Source: Rubeoparvulum massiliense (GTDB lineage Bacteria; Bacillota; Bacilli; Rubeoparvulales; Rubeoparvulaceae). Taken from it: a stretch of DNA of 64,000 bases. Below the pieces are notes generated by a model that was not told the origin of the DNA, did no database searches, and saw only the letters and a list, made by a program, of their open reading frames with translations. Shown here in pieces: positions 45,147 through 54,237 of this stretch (position 1 is its first letter; each line of letters starts with the position of its first letter). The stretch lies in NCBI RefSeq assembly GCF_001049895.1, contig NZ_CVPE01000006.1:1076503-1140502 (forward strand). Direction: 5' to 3'. The position numbers and the translations under genes were made by a program.

Positions 45147-45737
45147 ATGAAAAAGATTTTGACTATTTTTTCAATTTTGTTCGTTTTTGTTGGTGCAAAT
45201 GTAAATGCTACAGATATTGTACCTTATGGTTCTGGATACACTACTTCTGAAGTATATTATAAAACTAATCAATACCCCATAAAAATTATGGGCTATGAAA
45301 CTGGGGCTACTTTCCAGGGGAAAATACTAGCAGAAGTAACAGTTGTTCATAATGATGAAAGGACTTGGTCCATCGGTAATATAATACATTATCGAACTGA
45401 TGTGAACGGGGTTAAAGTTGACTCACCTAGGGATGCATGGGAAAGAAGTGGAAACACATTTAGAAGGACCTATGATATTAGTGGTGATAGTACTTTAAAT
45501 GGTTCAATCTCAATGAGTGCAGGCGAAGCAAAATCGTTTGTAACAACTGGTGGAATAGATGTAGATTTAATTTACGCCGGTGGTAAGTATTATGAAAATG
45601 TTGAAGACATTACTAACAATTCAACTACCGTTACCATAGGCTTCACAATCAATAAAAATTTTAACACTAGTGCCAGAGTTTCCATGAGTATTATCGGACC
45701 AAATCCAAGTGATGTAGTATCTAGTATTCGATGGTAA
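45147..45737 (+). CDS. Secreted beta-rich protein of unknown function
   Basis: 196 residues; SD GGGAGGT is 6 nt before ATG. The signal peptide is ILTIFSILFVFVGANVNA. The mature part has alternating beta-strand patterns, many Thr, Ser and Asn, no cysteine, and no recognised domain (TSEVYYKTNQYPIKIMGYET, FQGKILAEVTVVHND). The nonpolar tail SARVSMSIIGPNPSDVVSS ends the protein. It is AT-rich and divergent from the TPR lipoprotein gene, with the IS1182-like element starting 32 bp after it. Confidence 0.72.
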   Translation: MKKILTIFSILFVFVGANVNATDIVPYGSGYTTSEVYYKTNQYPIKIMGYETGATFQGKILAEVTVVHNDERTWSIGNIIHYRTDVNGVKVDSPRDAWERSGNTFRRTYDISGDSTLNGSISMSAGEAKSFVTTGGIDVDLIYAGGKYYENVEDITNNSTTVTIGFTINKNFNTSARVSMSIIGPNPSDVVSSIRW

Positions 45738-45865
45738 AAAATATTGACATAAGGCGAATTTATGAAGAAGGGGCTGTCCAGAAAGTCAGTGAAAGCTGAC
45801 ATCTGGACGCCCCATTTTTGTTGAATGTTAAAAATGTACGCAAAAAAACCGTCTATTCCTATAAA

Positions 45866-47527
45866 ATGAAAGTTACGACACCACCATTTTAAGATTAGAT
45901 CTGGAATCGTTGATCCCTGCTCACCATGTGGCTCGTGTCATTGATGAGATGATTGAAGCCATCCCAGACGATCAGTTGTTTGTTCATTATACAGGTGGAG
46001 GTCGTCGCGCCTACCACCCCAAAATGATGCTGAAGATGATCCTTTACGGCTACTCACAAAAAGTCTATTCCTGTCGCGGCATCGAAAAGCTGCTGCAAGA
46101 AAATATCCCAGCCATGTGGCTAGCCGCCATGAAACAATCCGATTTCCGTACGCTGAATGACTTCCGTGGTCAACGGATGAAGGCGTTCATGGATGAACGA
46201 TTTGAAACGATGATCCGAAAGCTCATCGCGGACAACTACATCACAATGGAGCATTATTTTCTGGATGGCACCAAGATCGAAGCCCATGCCAACTAGTATT
46301 CCTTTGTGTGGAAAAAATCGACGCTGCGATTTGAAGAGAAATTGAAAGAAAGGATTCAAGCAACCCTTCGTCACATTCACGAGATCACACATCAGGAAGT
46401 CAGCGACCATGGAGATACAGCGCCAGAAGCACTGTCTGCCCGATTAGAAGAGACAACGGCCGTACTTGAGGAAAAGATCGAGGTATTATCCGAGCAAATC
46501 GCTTCGGAAAACAGTGTGGCGACACGACAGATCTTACGGGAGCAACGCAGTGCCTTGAAAAAACCGCTGAAGCTCCTGCGCGAGGATTATCTCCCACGAT
46601 TAGCGAAATACGAGCAACAGAAAGCCTGCTTCGGTGATCGGAACAGCTATTCCAAAACCGATCCAGACGCAACATTTATGCGAATGAAGGAAGACCACAT
46701 GAAGAATGGCTAACTGAAGCCGGGGTATCATGTCCAGATGGCAACGGAGAACCCATTTATTTTGTATTATAGCCTTCATCAGCGACCCACGGATACGCGC
46801 TGCTTCATTCCACATATGGAGCGACTTGCAGCATCTTCCTTGCCGATGCCCAAAACGGTGATTGCCGATGCGGGTTATGGCAGTGAGGAAAACTACTTGT
46901 ATGCGATCGGCGAGGAAAAAGACCCGCGTTTTGATGTTCTGATTCCCTATGGGCTTTACCTAAAAGAGAAGACCAGAGGCTACAAAAGAGACATTCGGCA
47001 TGCTACTAATTGGACGTATGAAGAGCTGGAGGATCGTTTTGTGTGCCCGAATGGCCGGCACGTCCGGTTTAAAAAGTACCAGACGAAAAAGACGCACTCG
47101 GGCTTGAAGCAAAGCTTTAAAGTCTATGAATGTGAAGATTGTAGCGATTGCCCGTTGAAACCAGCATGCACAAAGGCTAAAGGGAACCGTCAGGTTCACT
47201 GGAATACGATATGGGAAGAGTTAAAAGCAAAAGCGAAAACAGCCCTTGAGGATGACCCAAAATCCGTGATCTATGCTCGACGTAAAGTGGAGGTCGAGAG
47301 CGTATTTGGTCACATCAAGGGCAATCGATCGTTCCGCCGCTTTTCCTTACGGGGCTTGGAAAAGGTGCATGTGAAGTTTGGAATTGTGGCTTTAGCCCAC
47401 AATCTACTGAAAGTAGCAGGCATCCGCCTCACTACTTTCATACAAAAACAAACACGTAAAAAAGTTGGACGGAAAACATTACGTTATTCCGTCCAACTTT
47501 TCATTTGGGGACTTATTGGACAGCCCC
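45866..47527 (+). pseudogene. IS1182-family transposase with one frameshift and two in-frame stops
   Basis: A normal start ATG (45866) reads MKVTTPPF, then stops. One extra T in the T4 run near 45887-45890 would join it to LRLDLESLIPAHHVARVIDE. The frame then runs to TAG at 46294-46296 (HAN*YSFVWKKS, where Lys is usual) and TAA at 46711-46713 (KNG*LKPGYHVQ, where Gln is usual), and continues in the same frame to the right end. The DDE regions are recognisable: DGTKIEAHAN, VIADAGYGSEEN and RRKVEVESVFGHIKGNR. The pattern is point decay, not rearrangement. Confidence 0.9.
47459..47501 (+). terminator. Right-end hairpin of the IS1182-like element
   Basis: AAAAGTTGGACGGAA and TTCCGTCCAACTTTT pair around AACATTACGTTA. 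The same structure occurs alone at 19612-19686. Confidence 0.85.
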
Positions 47528-47545
47528 TTCTTTTTAACCTATTCA

Positions 47546-48610
47546 TTATCCCAGATGGTACTTATAAATCCACAATACGCCCGACTTCAAAATTCGTGGG
47601 ACACGACCTAGCAAGGGCGTATCACCAATGACGGCAAAGCCTTGTTTCTTGCCGAGGGAGCCGAACATAGCGCTGAGCTTGAGGCGTGGAAGCTCCACCG
47701 TCTCACCCTTCCACTTCGCTTGTAGAACCATCACCAGCCGATCGGCCATCTTCTCTGCCAGATACGCACTCGGTGCAAACTCTGCCGATGCACAATCACC
47801 AATCACATAGAGATCAGGATATTGAGGATGAGAATAGTCTTCCTTCACTAGGATACGCGCATTCCGATCACGTTCTCCAGGAATATCATCTACCACATGG
47901 GAAGGACGAATCCCTGCCGACCAGACGATAGCATCACATGAAAGCTCTTCTCCATTCTCCACTTGTAAATGATCTGCACCTACCCTTGTCACACTCTGAT
48001 GATTCAAGAGTTGAACATCATTCTCGATAAACCATTTACTCACATAATTCCGTAGTTTCTGAGGAAAAGGACTAAGGACACCATCACCACGATTAATGAT
48101 GGTGATATTTAAATCAGCCCGTGACTCACGCAACTCTGCAGCTAACTCAACCCCACTTAGGCCCCCACCAATAATGGCCACCTTCTCATAGGGATCCAGC
48201 GTGGTTAGTTTTTGCGAGGCGTGCTGCGCTTTTTTTATGGTTTGAATACTCAGGGCATGTTCTTCAGCACCAGGGATCCCCTGATAATGATCGACGCAAC
48301 CTACTGCAATCACCAGTTCATCATAGGGGATGGTCCCTGCTTCCCGAACAAGCACCACCTTCTCCTCAGGATCGATAGCTTGCACTTCACCATATATCTT
48401 CGATAACGATGGATGATCAGGAAATGGATAGGTTAAACTAGCAGCTGGCTCTGTACCTGCAGCTAATGCATAGTACTCTACCTTAAATGTATGATAAGGT
48501 AAACGATCAATTAGAATCACTTCACGGTCAGAAGGAAGAGTAGGTAGTAATCGCTGTAACAGACGCATGCCCGCATAACCGCCACCAAGAATGACCATTC
48601 TCTTTTTCAT
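47546..48610 (-). CDS. NAD(P)H-dehydrogenase-like FAD flavoprotein (type II NADH dehydrogenase family)
   Basis: 354 residues from the ATG at 48610, which follows GAGGAG by 8 nt; the longer start at 48655 is not supported. The N-terminal FAD-binding motif is VILGGGYAGMRLL, the NAD-binding motif is VAIIGGGLSGVELAAEL, and the second FAD motif is LYVIGDCASAEF. The size matches the YutJ type rather than the 390-400 residue Ndh. It probably oxidises NADH with a quinone or another acceptor. The IS1182-like element is inserted 18 bp after its stop codon and has probably replaced its terminator. Confidence 0.88.
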   Translation of the reverse strand: MKKRMVILGGGYAGMRLLQRLLPTLPSDREVILIDRLPYHTFKVEYYALAAGTEPAASLTYPFPDHPSLSKIYGEVQAIDPEEKVVLVREAGTIPYDELVIAVGCVDHYQGIPGAEEHALSIQTIKKAQHASQKLTTLDPYEKVAIIGGGLSGVELAAELRESRADLNITIINRGDGVLSPFPQKLRNYVSKWFIENDVQLLNHQSVTRVGADHLQVENGEELSCDAIVWSAGIRPSHVVDDIPGERDRNARILVKEDYSHPQYPDLYVIGDCASAEFAPSAYLAEKMADRLVMVLQAKWKGETVELPRLKLSAMFGSLGKKQGFAVIGDTPLLGRVPRILKSGVLWIYKYHLG

Positions 48611-48765
48611 AGCAACCGCTCCTCTTTTCATCTCTAGAAAACTCTCTACGTACAAGAGAACGATTTTGTTAATAAATTTGTCACAATTATATTCTACCCT
48701 TTTCCAGTAATTCTTTCAATGAAGGAGGTGCAAAGCAGCATATCGCGTGCTTCAAATTGCTAAGA

Positions 48766-49518
48766 TTAGGTCAACGGTGGCATTTTATCAAAATAGCGCA
48801 TGCGAAAACTATTGCGTGCTGTTTCCCCTAATTGTTCGAGCAGATGATAATTGGCCCATGCTCCCACAATCGCTCCGACACCTGGGAGCATTTGGAGCAT
48901 CTTGACTAGATCGAGATGATCGCGATATTCGATCTGCAGCTTTTCCCAATCCACCTCTTGGGTATAATCAAGACGAGGAGGAAGTGTGTGAACGTAAGTG
49001 GACCAGTTCTTCATACGGGTATATACCTTCTCCTGCCAGGCTTTACTAGAGTAAGTCAATTGAAAGATGTAAAGGAGATAGAGACGCTCGCGATAATCAT
49101 GGATGTCGTGACCATAGATGGCCGCTCCTTGAAAGAGAAATTTCATCTTGATACTGAGAAGCAATGGGAAATCAACCAATCCCAAGAAGATCCCACCAGC
49201 CCCAGTCCCTGCACCTTCTACAGCCGCCGTTTTTTTATACTGATTCAGTGCCTCATCGAATAGACGCTCACGGCGGTATAATGTATACGCCTCAATACGA
49301 GGAACCTTCGTGGTATACTGCGAGCCATTTAACGTGGCCTGTACCATATTCCTGATGCTGGAAGTCATTAGGTTTTGGAACCTCTGAGGAATCATTTGGT
49401 TAAAGCGATTCTGAATTCCCTTCACGGACTGTTGAAAAGAGAGGTTGCTAGCTGGCCGCTCCATCTTCCGCTGCCAGGCTTGGAGTTCCTTATATATTTC
49501 CAATTCAAATTGATCCAT
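48766..49518 (-). CDS. EcsC-family protein
   Basis: 250 residues; GGGAGCAAGG precedes ATG. Family features include QARYT-like helical starts, the Gly-rich segment EGAGTGAGGIFLGLVDFPLL, and YLLYIFQLTYSSKAWQE. EcsC was named from the B. subtilis ecsABC cluster, but here no ecsA or ecsB is adjacent. The function is unknown; a membrane-associated role is likely. It is monocistronic. Confidence 0.88.
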   Translation of the reverse strand: MDQFELEIYKELQAWQRKMERPASNLSFQQSVKGIQNRFNQMIPQRFQNLMTSSIRNMVQATLNGSQYTTKVPRIEAYTLYRRERLFDEALNQYKKTAAVEGAGTGAGGIFLGLVDFPLLLSIKMKFLFQGAAIYGHDIHDYRERLYLLYIFQLTYSSKAWQEKVYTRMKNWSTYVHTLPPRLDYTQEVDWEKLQIEYRDHLDLVKMLQMLPGVGAIVGAWANYHLLEQLGETARNSFRMRYFDKMPPLT

Positions 49519-49654
49519 CTAGCCTTGCTCCCTTCAAACCATTACCATTTCCTTTTTATCAAATACACACTACGATGAGATCATTTATCCTTTTCATTCT
49601 ATCCATGTTACCATTTCTCCTTGTGATATAGAAGAATTGGTTCGATGCTGAGTT

Positions 49655-49691
49655 ATAAAAAAGCGATGGTCATGATCATAACCCATCGCTT
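49655..49691 (-). terminator. Rho-independent terminator of nrdAB
   Basis: AAGCGATGG and CCATCGCTT form a 9-bp stem with an outer A/T tract, 20 bp beyond the nrdB stop. Confidence 0.85.
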
Positions 49692-49709
49692 CGCTACCAA
49701 TTAATTCAC

Positions 49710-50750
49710 TTATAGATCATCCCAATCTAGATTACCTGCCTTGCTGTAATTGGTGACCTTCTGCTCAAAGAAATCAGTCTTCACACCATTTAAGTCATTG
49801 AAGCGTTCTACCCAGCGCAAGGGATGATCCTTCACCTCTGGATAGAGAGGCTCAAGCCCTAAACGTTCTAACCTTTGATTGCCAAGATAACGGATATAGA
49901 GGTTGATCGCCTCGTTAGTAAGCCCTGGTATCTCTTCATTCATCACATATTGACCCCAAGCAATCTCATGCTCCACCGCTTCTGCCATCATCCCCCGTAG
50001 CTCCTCTATTAAGTCTTGGGTGAACCAGCTTGAATTCTCCCGCCGCAGCTCCTGAAAGATGGCTTGGAATAAGGCGAGATGAGTTAACTCATCCCGCTGA
50101 ATATATTTGATCTCTGTGGCTGTCCCCATCATTTTCTCCATACGCGCCAGTGCAAAGAAGAAGGAGAAGCCACTATAAAAATAGATTCCTTCTAAGATAT
50201 AATTGGCCATCATGGTCTTGATCAGCTGTTTTTCAGTAGGATTGGCTAAAAAAGCTTCATATAGATCGGTAATAAAACGATTCCGCTTCAATAGATGAGG
50301 ATCATCCCGCCATTCTTGATAGATCTGTTCCCGAATCTCCGGTGTGACCACACTCTCTAGAATATATCCATAGCTCTGAGAATGGACCGCTTCTTGGAAC
50401 GCATGAACACTTAAGCAGAGATTTACCTCTGGTGCAGTAATATAATCATTAATATTAGGTAGATTATTGGTCTGGATTGAATCTAAGAAGATGAGAAAGC
50501 TGAGAATCTTATGATACGCCCGCTTTTCACCTGTGGACAACTTCGTCTGATAATCCTTGGCATCCTGGGCTAAGGGAATCTCCTCGGGAATCCAGAAATT
50601 ATTCATCATGGCGCGATACATCTTATAGGCCCATTCATACTTAATATGATTCAACTCAATGAGATTGCTACTATTTCCGCCGACGATGCGACGTTCGCCC
50701 CAATCTCGTTCCCCATCTTCATTAAAGAGTCGCTTTTTCTCTAATTGCAA
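49710..50750 (-). CDS. nrdB: Class I ribonucleotide reductase small subunit NrdB
   Basis: 346 residues. Di-metal ligands are visible: the Asp in FLIFLDSIQTNN, Glu and His in HAFQEAVHSQSYGYI, the Glu in ANYILEGIYFYSGF, and Glu and His in QRDELTHLALF. The radical Tyr is the second-last group of QSYGYI, in the position equivalent to E. coli Tyr122. The C-terminal tail (KAGNLDWDDL) should dock into NrdA. The start follows nrdA by 77 bp in the same unit, so expression depends on the upstream cobalamin riboswitch. Confidence 0.95.
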   Translation of the reverse strand: MQLEKKRLFNEDGERDWGERRIVGGNSSNLIELNHIKYEWAYKMYRAMMNNFWIPEEIPLAQDAKDYQTKLSTGEKRAYHKILSFLIFLDSIQTNNLPNINDYITAPEVNLCLSVHAFQEAVHSQSYGYILESVVTPEIREQIYQEWRDDPHLLKRNRFITDLYEAFLANPTEKQLIKTMMANYILEGIYFYSGFSFFFALARMEKMMGTATEIKYIQRDELTHLALFQAIFQELRRENSSWFTQDLIEELRGMMAEAVEHEIAWGQYVMNEEIPGLTNEAINLYIRYLGNQRLERLGLEPLYPEVKDHPLRWVERFNDLNGVKTDFFEQKVTNYSKAGNLDWDDL

Positions 50751-50827
50751 TGATTTCCTCTCCCTTCATCAGACCCTATTGGCACGAAGAAACTTCTCAA
50801 GATGCTCTAAAGCTGATCGCGAAGATC

Positions 50828-53032
50828 TCAAGACGAACAGCTCACACATTCTTCGATCTCCATGCTTTGACTTCGTACATAATAGATCGTCTTCAGGCCC
50901 TGTTTCCAAGCCTCTATATAATAGGAAAGAAACTGTTTTGCTGTAATATCCGGTGTGATATAGAGATTGAAGGATTGGGCTTGATCGATATGACGTTGTC
51001 GCCGTGCAGCTGCAGCGATGCTATAGCTCTGATCGATCCGATGAGCCTCCTTGTAATACCAGAAGTTTTGCGGAGATAGATCTGGTGCTGTAACGGGAAT
51101 GGTCCCATCCTTCTTCTCCTCCATAAAGAAGCGCCGAAAGACTGGATCGATACCCGCCGTAGTTCCTGCAATATAGGATGTAGTACTAGTCGGTGCAATC
51201 GCCAGCATGTAGCCATTGCGTACACCGTACTTCCCAATCTCAGCTTGTAGATCTAACCACTTCGCATCATCATACTGTCGTAAATGGAAGTATTCTCCAC
51301 TCTCCCAATCACTGCCCTGATAATAGGGATAGACTCCACGTTCTTTAGCAAGGAGCATTGAACCTTCAATAGCACAGTAATTGATCCACTCATATAATTG
51401 ATCAGCGCTCTGAAGATGTTCATCAGATTCCCAATCAACCCCATGAGTTGCGAGAAAATGATGATAGCCGCTGGTTCCTAATCCCACAGCTCGATAACGT
51501 TCACTGGTAATCCGTGCCTCTGGTACAGGATAAGCATTCAGGTCGATGACATTATCCAGCATGCGCATTTGGAGATGAACCACACGGCGAATCTCTTCCT
51601 TGGTCTGAACTCGGCCAAGATTGAGAGAAGAAAGATTGCAGACGACGAAATCGCCACTTACTCTCCGTTCCATGATTTCATCCCCTGCTACAGTAAGGGA
51701 TTGAAAAGTAGTGGGACTCATGTTTTGACAGATTTCCGTACATAGATTCGAAGAATAGATCATCCCCTTATGCTTATTGGGGTTATATCGATTCACTGTA
51801 TCGCGGAAGAAGCAGAAGGGTGTCCCTGTTTCATAGGCGCTCTGCATGATGAGCTTCATCACTTCAATGGCAGGGATTTCATAATGGGTTAAGCGTTCTT
51901 CCCTGACACAGTCCCAGTACCGCTTGGAAAATGCTTCACCATAATAATCCTCCAGGCGATAGCCCATCACCTTCTTCACTTCATAAGGATCGAAGAGATA
52001 CCACATCCCCCGTTCCTCTACTTGCTCCATGAATGAATCAGGTATAGAGACCGCAGGGAAAATATCATGGGCTTTCATACGATCATCCCCGTTATTAGTG
52101 CGTACCTGGAGGAAATCCAGCACATCCCGATGCCAGATATCGAGATAGATGGCAACCGCTCCCTTCCGTACCCCGAGCTGATCTACAGCAATGGCGGTAT
52201 TATTATAGTTCTTCACCCAGGGGATGACCCCGCCTGAGGCCCCTCGTACATGGCGAATGGAGGAGCCCTTTGCCCGTACCTTCCCTAGATAGATCCCTTG
52301 TCCGCCACCCATCTTGGACACCTGTGAAAACTGCTGATCCGCATGATAGATACTCCAGAGATCATCATCCACCGTGTCAATAAAGCAACTGGATAATTGA
52401 GGGTGAGTGGTACGAGCATTAGCCAGAGTAGGTGTTGCCACTGTCAATTCTAATAAGGAAAGTACATCATAGAATTGCTTCGCCCATTTTACAGGCTCTT
52501 CTTCATTCATAGCGAGGTGCATGGCCACCCCCATGAAGAGCTGCTGCGGTAATTCCAATAAGTCTTCACCATTCCTCCGTAAAAGATAACGATCAGCCAA
52601 TGTCTTCATCCCAAGGTAAGAAAAGAGTTGGTCGCGTTCTGGCTTCAGCGCTTCCCCTAACTGGAATAGCGCCTCTTCTCCATAGCATTCTAATAAATAG
52701 GTGCCATATAAACCTTCATCCACCATGGCATGAACAAACTGGGGAAAATGATCATAGATCTCACCATTCACAAGATTACGATTCTGACTCACTTCTCCAT
52801 AGAGCATCTGACGATAGAGACGCCCTGCAACCCATTGCCATTGTGGCTCTTCCACGCTGGTACGCTCTACTGCTAATCGGATTAGAAGTTGGAATTGTTT
52901 CTCCGCTGATAGATTTTGATTCATCTCCTGCTGCCACTGGTGTAAGAGTTCTTCCCTTTGATCACTAGTAACTAGCCCCTCACATGCTTGTCCAAATCGC
53001 TCTTCGATCCTTGACCCCATCATGACCTGCAT
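50828..53032 (-). CDS. nrdA: Class I ribonucleotide reductase large subunit NrdA
   Basis: 734 residues; AAAGGATGGG precedes the ATG at 53032, and an ATG three codons later is also possible. Active-site cysteines are in QLSSCFIDTVDDDLWSIY, SSNLCTEICQN and FVVCNLSSLNLG, and the tail has the reducing pair CVSC. The allosteric core (GGGQGIYLGKVRAKGS) is present. The N-terminus lacks the RDG and KI residues of an ATP-cone, so the usual dATP overall-activity switch seems to be missing. The enzyme makes deoxynucleotides aerobically without B12, yet is headed by a B12 riboswitch. Confidence 0.95.
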   Translation of the reverse strand: MQVMMGSRIEERFGQACEGLVTSDQREELLHQWQQEMNQNLSAEKQFQLLIRLAVERTSVEEPQWQWVAGRLYRQMLYGEVSQNRNLVNGEIYDHFPQFVHAMVDEGLYGTYLLECYGEEALFQLGEALKPERDQLFSYLGMKTLADRYLLRRNGEDLLELPQQLFMGVAMHLAMNEEEPVKWAKQFYDVLSLLELTVATPTLANARTTHPQLSSCFIDTVDDDLWSIYHADQQFSQVSKMGGGQGIYLGKVRAKGSSIRHVRGASGGVIPWVKNYNNTAIAVDQLGVRKGAVAIYLDIWHRDVLDFLQVRTNNGDDRMKAHDIFPAVSIPDSFMEQVEERGMWYLFDPYEVKKVMGYRLEDYYGEAFSKRYWDCVREERLTHYEIPAIEVMKLIMQSAYETGTPFCFFRDTVNRYNPNKHKGMIYSSNLCTEICQNMSPTTFQSLTVAGDEIMERRVSGDFVVCNLSSLNLGRVQTKEEIRRVVHLQMRMLDNVIDLNAYPVPEARITSERYRAVGLGTSGYHHFLATHGVDWESDEHLQSADQLYEWINYCAIEGSMLLAKERGVYPYYQGSDWESGEYFHLRQYDDAKWLDLQAEIGKYGVRNGYMLAIAPTSTTSYIAGTTAGIDPVFRRFFMEEKKDGTIPVTAPDLSPQNFWYYKEAHRIDQSYSIAAAARRQRHIDQAQSFNLYITPDITAKQFLSYYIEAWKQGLKTIYYVRSQSMEIEECVSCSS

Positions 53033-53052
53033 CTACATCCCATCCTTTCCAA

Positions 53053-53079
53053 TAAAAAAACCATCCTTCGTGGATGGTT
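53053..53079 (-). terminator. Riboswitch expression-platform terminator next to nrdA
   Basis: On the minus strand AACCATCC-ACGAA-GGATGGTT is followed by T5, only about 20 nt before the nrdA start codon. Confidence 0.88.
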
Positions 53080-53081
53080 GG

Positions 53082-53131
53082 AAAAAAGAATCTTTGTTAG
53101 AAAGAAACATGATTGATCTAGAAGATTCTTT
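53082..53131 (-). terminator. Second hairpin with T-run between riboswitch and nrdA
   Basis: On the minus strand AAAGAATCTT pairs with AAGATTCTTT across about 28 nt and ends in a T-run. It may be a second terminator or the alternative (antiterminator) partner region. Confidence 0.6.
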
Positions 53132-53164
53132 GTCCCTGCCCCACGACCCCGAAGGCGAAACATC

Positions 53165-53344
53165 AGTCTGTTACTAGGCAGGTCTCCTGACTTATGCTTC
53201 TCTCTACTCTGGTCCTTCCCATATTGGCGGCGATTCAACCCTTCCAATACAGTGGTTCTCCATTTCGTCCACATTTACAGTTGCGGGGACAGTTCCGGAC
53301 TCTCACCGGATTCCCGATTAAGCCTTGCGGCGCCTAACAGACTA
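53165..53344 (-). promoter_or_regulatory. Cobalamin (B12) riboswitch
   Basis: On the minus strand the core is complete: GGGAATCCGGTGAGAGTCCG, then CTGTCCCCGCAACTGTAA, GAGAACCACTGTATTGG, and the B12 box AAGTCAGGAGACCTGCC. P1 pairs GTCTGTTA with TAACAGAC. It is followed by two terminator-like hairpins and then nrdA, so B12 should reduce nrdAB transcription. Confidence 0.95.
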
Positions 53345-53377
53345 ACACAATATATTGAATTTTGTTTGATAAAACAA
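53345..53377 (-). promoter_or_regulatory. nrdA promoter with overlapping NrdR-like box
   Basis: On the minus strand TTGTTT, a 17-nt spacer, then TATATT (53349-53354). The plus strand at 53345-53360 reads ACACAATATATTGAAT, which matches 14 of 16 positions of the NrdR box ACACWATATATWGTGT and covers the -10 box. A clear second box, usual for NrdR, was not found. Confidence 0.65.
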
Positions 53378-53418
53378 CTATATGTATGATATCATGTCTG
53401 ATTTTGGAAAGCAATGGA

Positions 53419-53449
53419 GAAAAAAAGCTGGCAGTTCATCTGCCAGCTT
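53419..53449 (-). terminator. Rho-independent terminator of tpx
   Basis: AAGCTGGCAG and CTGCCAGCTT form a perfect 10-bp stem followed by a T-run on the minus strand. Confidence 0.9.
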
Positions 53450-53486
53450 GAGTAGGTTATTCTCTACGTACCGATCTTGCGATTCG

Positions 53487-53993
53487 TTATTTTGCTTGCT
53501 TCGCAGCCACAATCGCTGCCTCATAATTGGGATGGTTCGTAGCCTCTGGAACATACTCTACATGGACCAAGCGATTGGCTGAATCAAGGACAAATACTGC
53601 CCGTGTCAACAGGCGGAGCTCTTCGATGGCTACGCCATAGGCTTGACCAAATGAAAGATCACGATGGTCTGATAAAGTAACTACTTGATCAATTCCTGCT
53701 GCTCCACACCAGCGCTTTTGGGCAAATGGGAGATCCACCGAGAAGGTGTAGATCATCACACCAGGTAGATTGGCTGCCTCTTCATTAAAGCGACGTGTCT
53801 GGGCATCACAAACTCCAGTATCCAAGGATGGTACAACAGAGAAGATTCGTACTCCCTTGGTATCTCCGAGTGTAACCGCCTGTAAGTCATTGGCTAAAAC
53901 ACGAAAGTCTGGGGCAAGGTCGCCAACATTTAATGCTTTCCCAAGCAAGGTAACTGGCTTTTCTTTAAAAGTAACCGTATGATTTTGCGTCAT
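53487..53993 (-). CDS. tpx: Atypical 2-Cys thiol peroxidase Tpx
   Basis: 168 residues. The peroxidatic Cys is in [19 protein letters not shown] near residue 60, and the resolving Cys near residue 95 is in [12 protein letters not shown]. The N-terminus [19 protein letters not shown] and the C-terminus [11 protein letters not shown] are typical. It reduces peroxides using thioredoxin. It is monocistronic, transcribed from an upstream promoter not clearly seen. Confidence 0.96.
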   Translation of the reverse strand: MTQNHTVTFKEKPVTLLGKALNVGDLAPDFRVLANDLQAVTLGDTKGVRIFSVVPSLDTGVCDAQTRRFNEEAANLPGVMIYTFSVDLPFAQKRWCGAAGIDQVVTLSDHRDLSFGQAYGVAIEELRLLTRAVFVLDSANRLVHVEYVPEATNHPNYEAAIVAAKQAK

Positions 53994-54237
53994 TTTTAGA
54001 ACGCCTCCTTTATCATCTTTTCAAGTAAACATGACTTCATCTCTATTATAGTTAAGTTATCACTATTAATAAAGTGTTTATATGTTTTTAACATATACCC
54101 AATATTTTTGAACAATCTGTGAAAAAACTATTCCCTTTTTGTGAACGATACGTTACAATAGTTTTAGAAGTTCACAATTTCGCCAAATTTATCATAAAGG
54201 GGAAAATATTATGGAACGATATAAGGAGGAGTTTATT

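Larger units (their letters stand above)
45770..47527 (+). mobile_element. IS1182-like insertion sequence, 1758 bp, transposase inactivated
   Basis: The ends are imperfect inverted repeats: GGGGCTGTCCAGAAAGTC on the left and GGGGCTGTCCAATAAGTC (reverse complement) on the right, about 16 of 18 identical. The left end folds into a terminator-like hairpin (45770-45813 plus T5) and the right end carries another (47459-47501). No direct target duplication is seen; flanks read GAAGAA on the left and TTCTTT on the right, which are inverted rather than direct. Confidence 0.9.

Noticed and set aside
46120-46410. Open frames antisense to the IS1182 transposase
   Set aside because: They are shadows of the sense coding sequence without SDs.
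43448-47527. The two IS elements as ends of a composite transposon
   Set aside because: They belong to different families and one lacks its right end, so they cannot act together.
45762-47535. Direct target-site duplication around the IS1182-like element
   Set aside because: The flanks are inverted (GAAGAA and TTCTTT) rather than directly repeated.
47528-47631. Transposase frame running past the right IS end into the flavoprotein gene
   Set aside because: The continuation lies outside the element and is antisense to a real gene; it is fortuitous.
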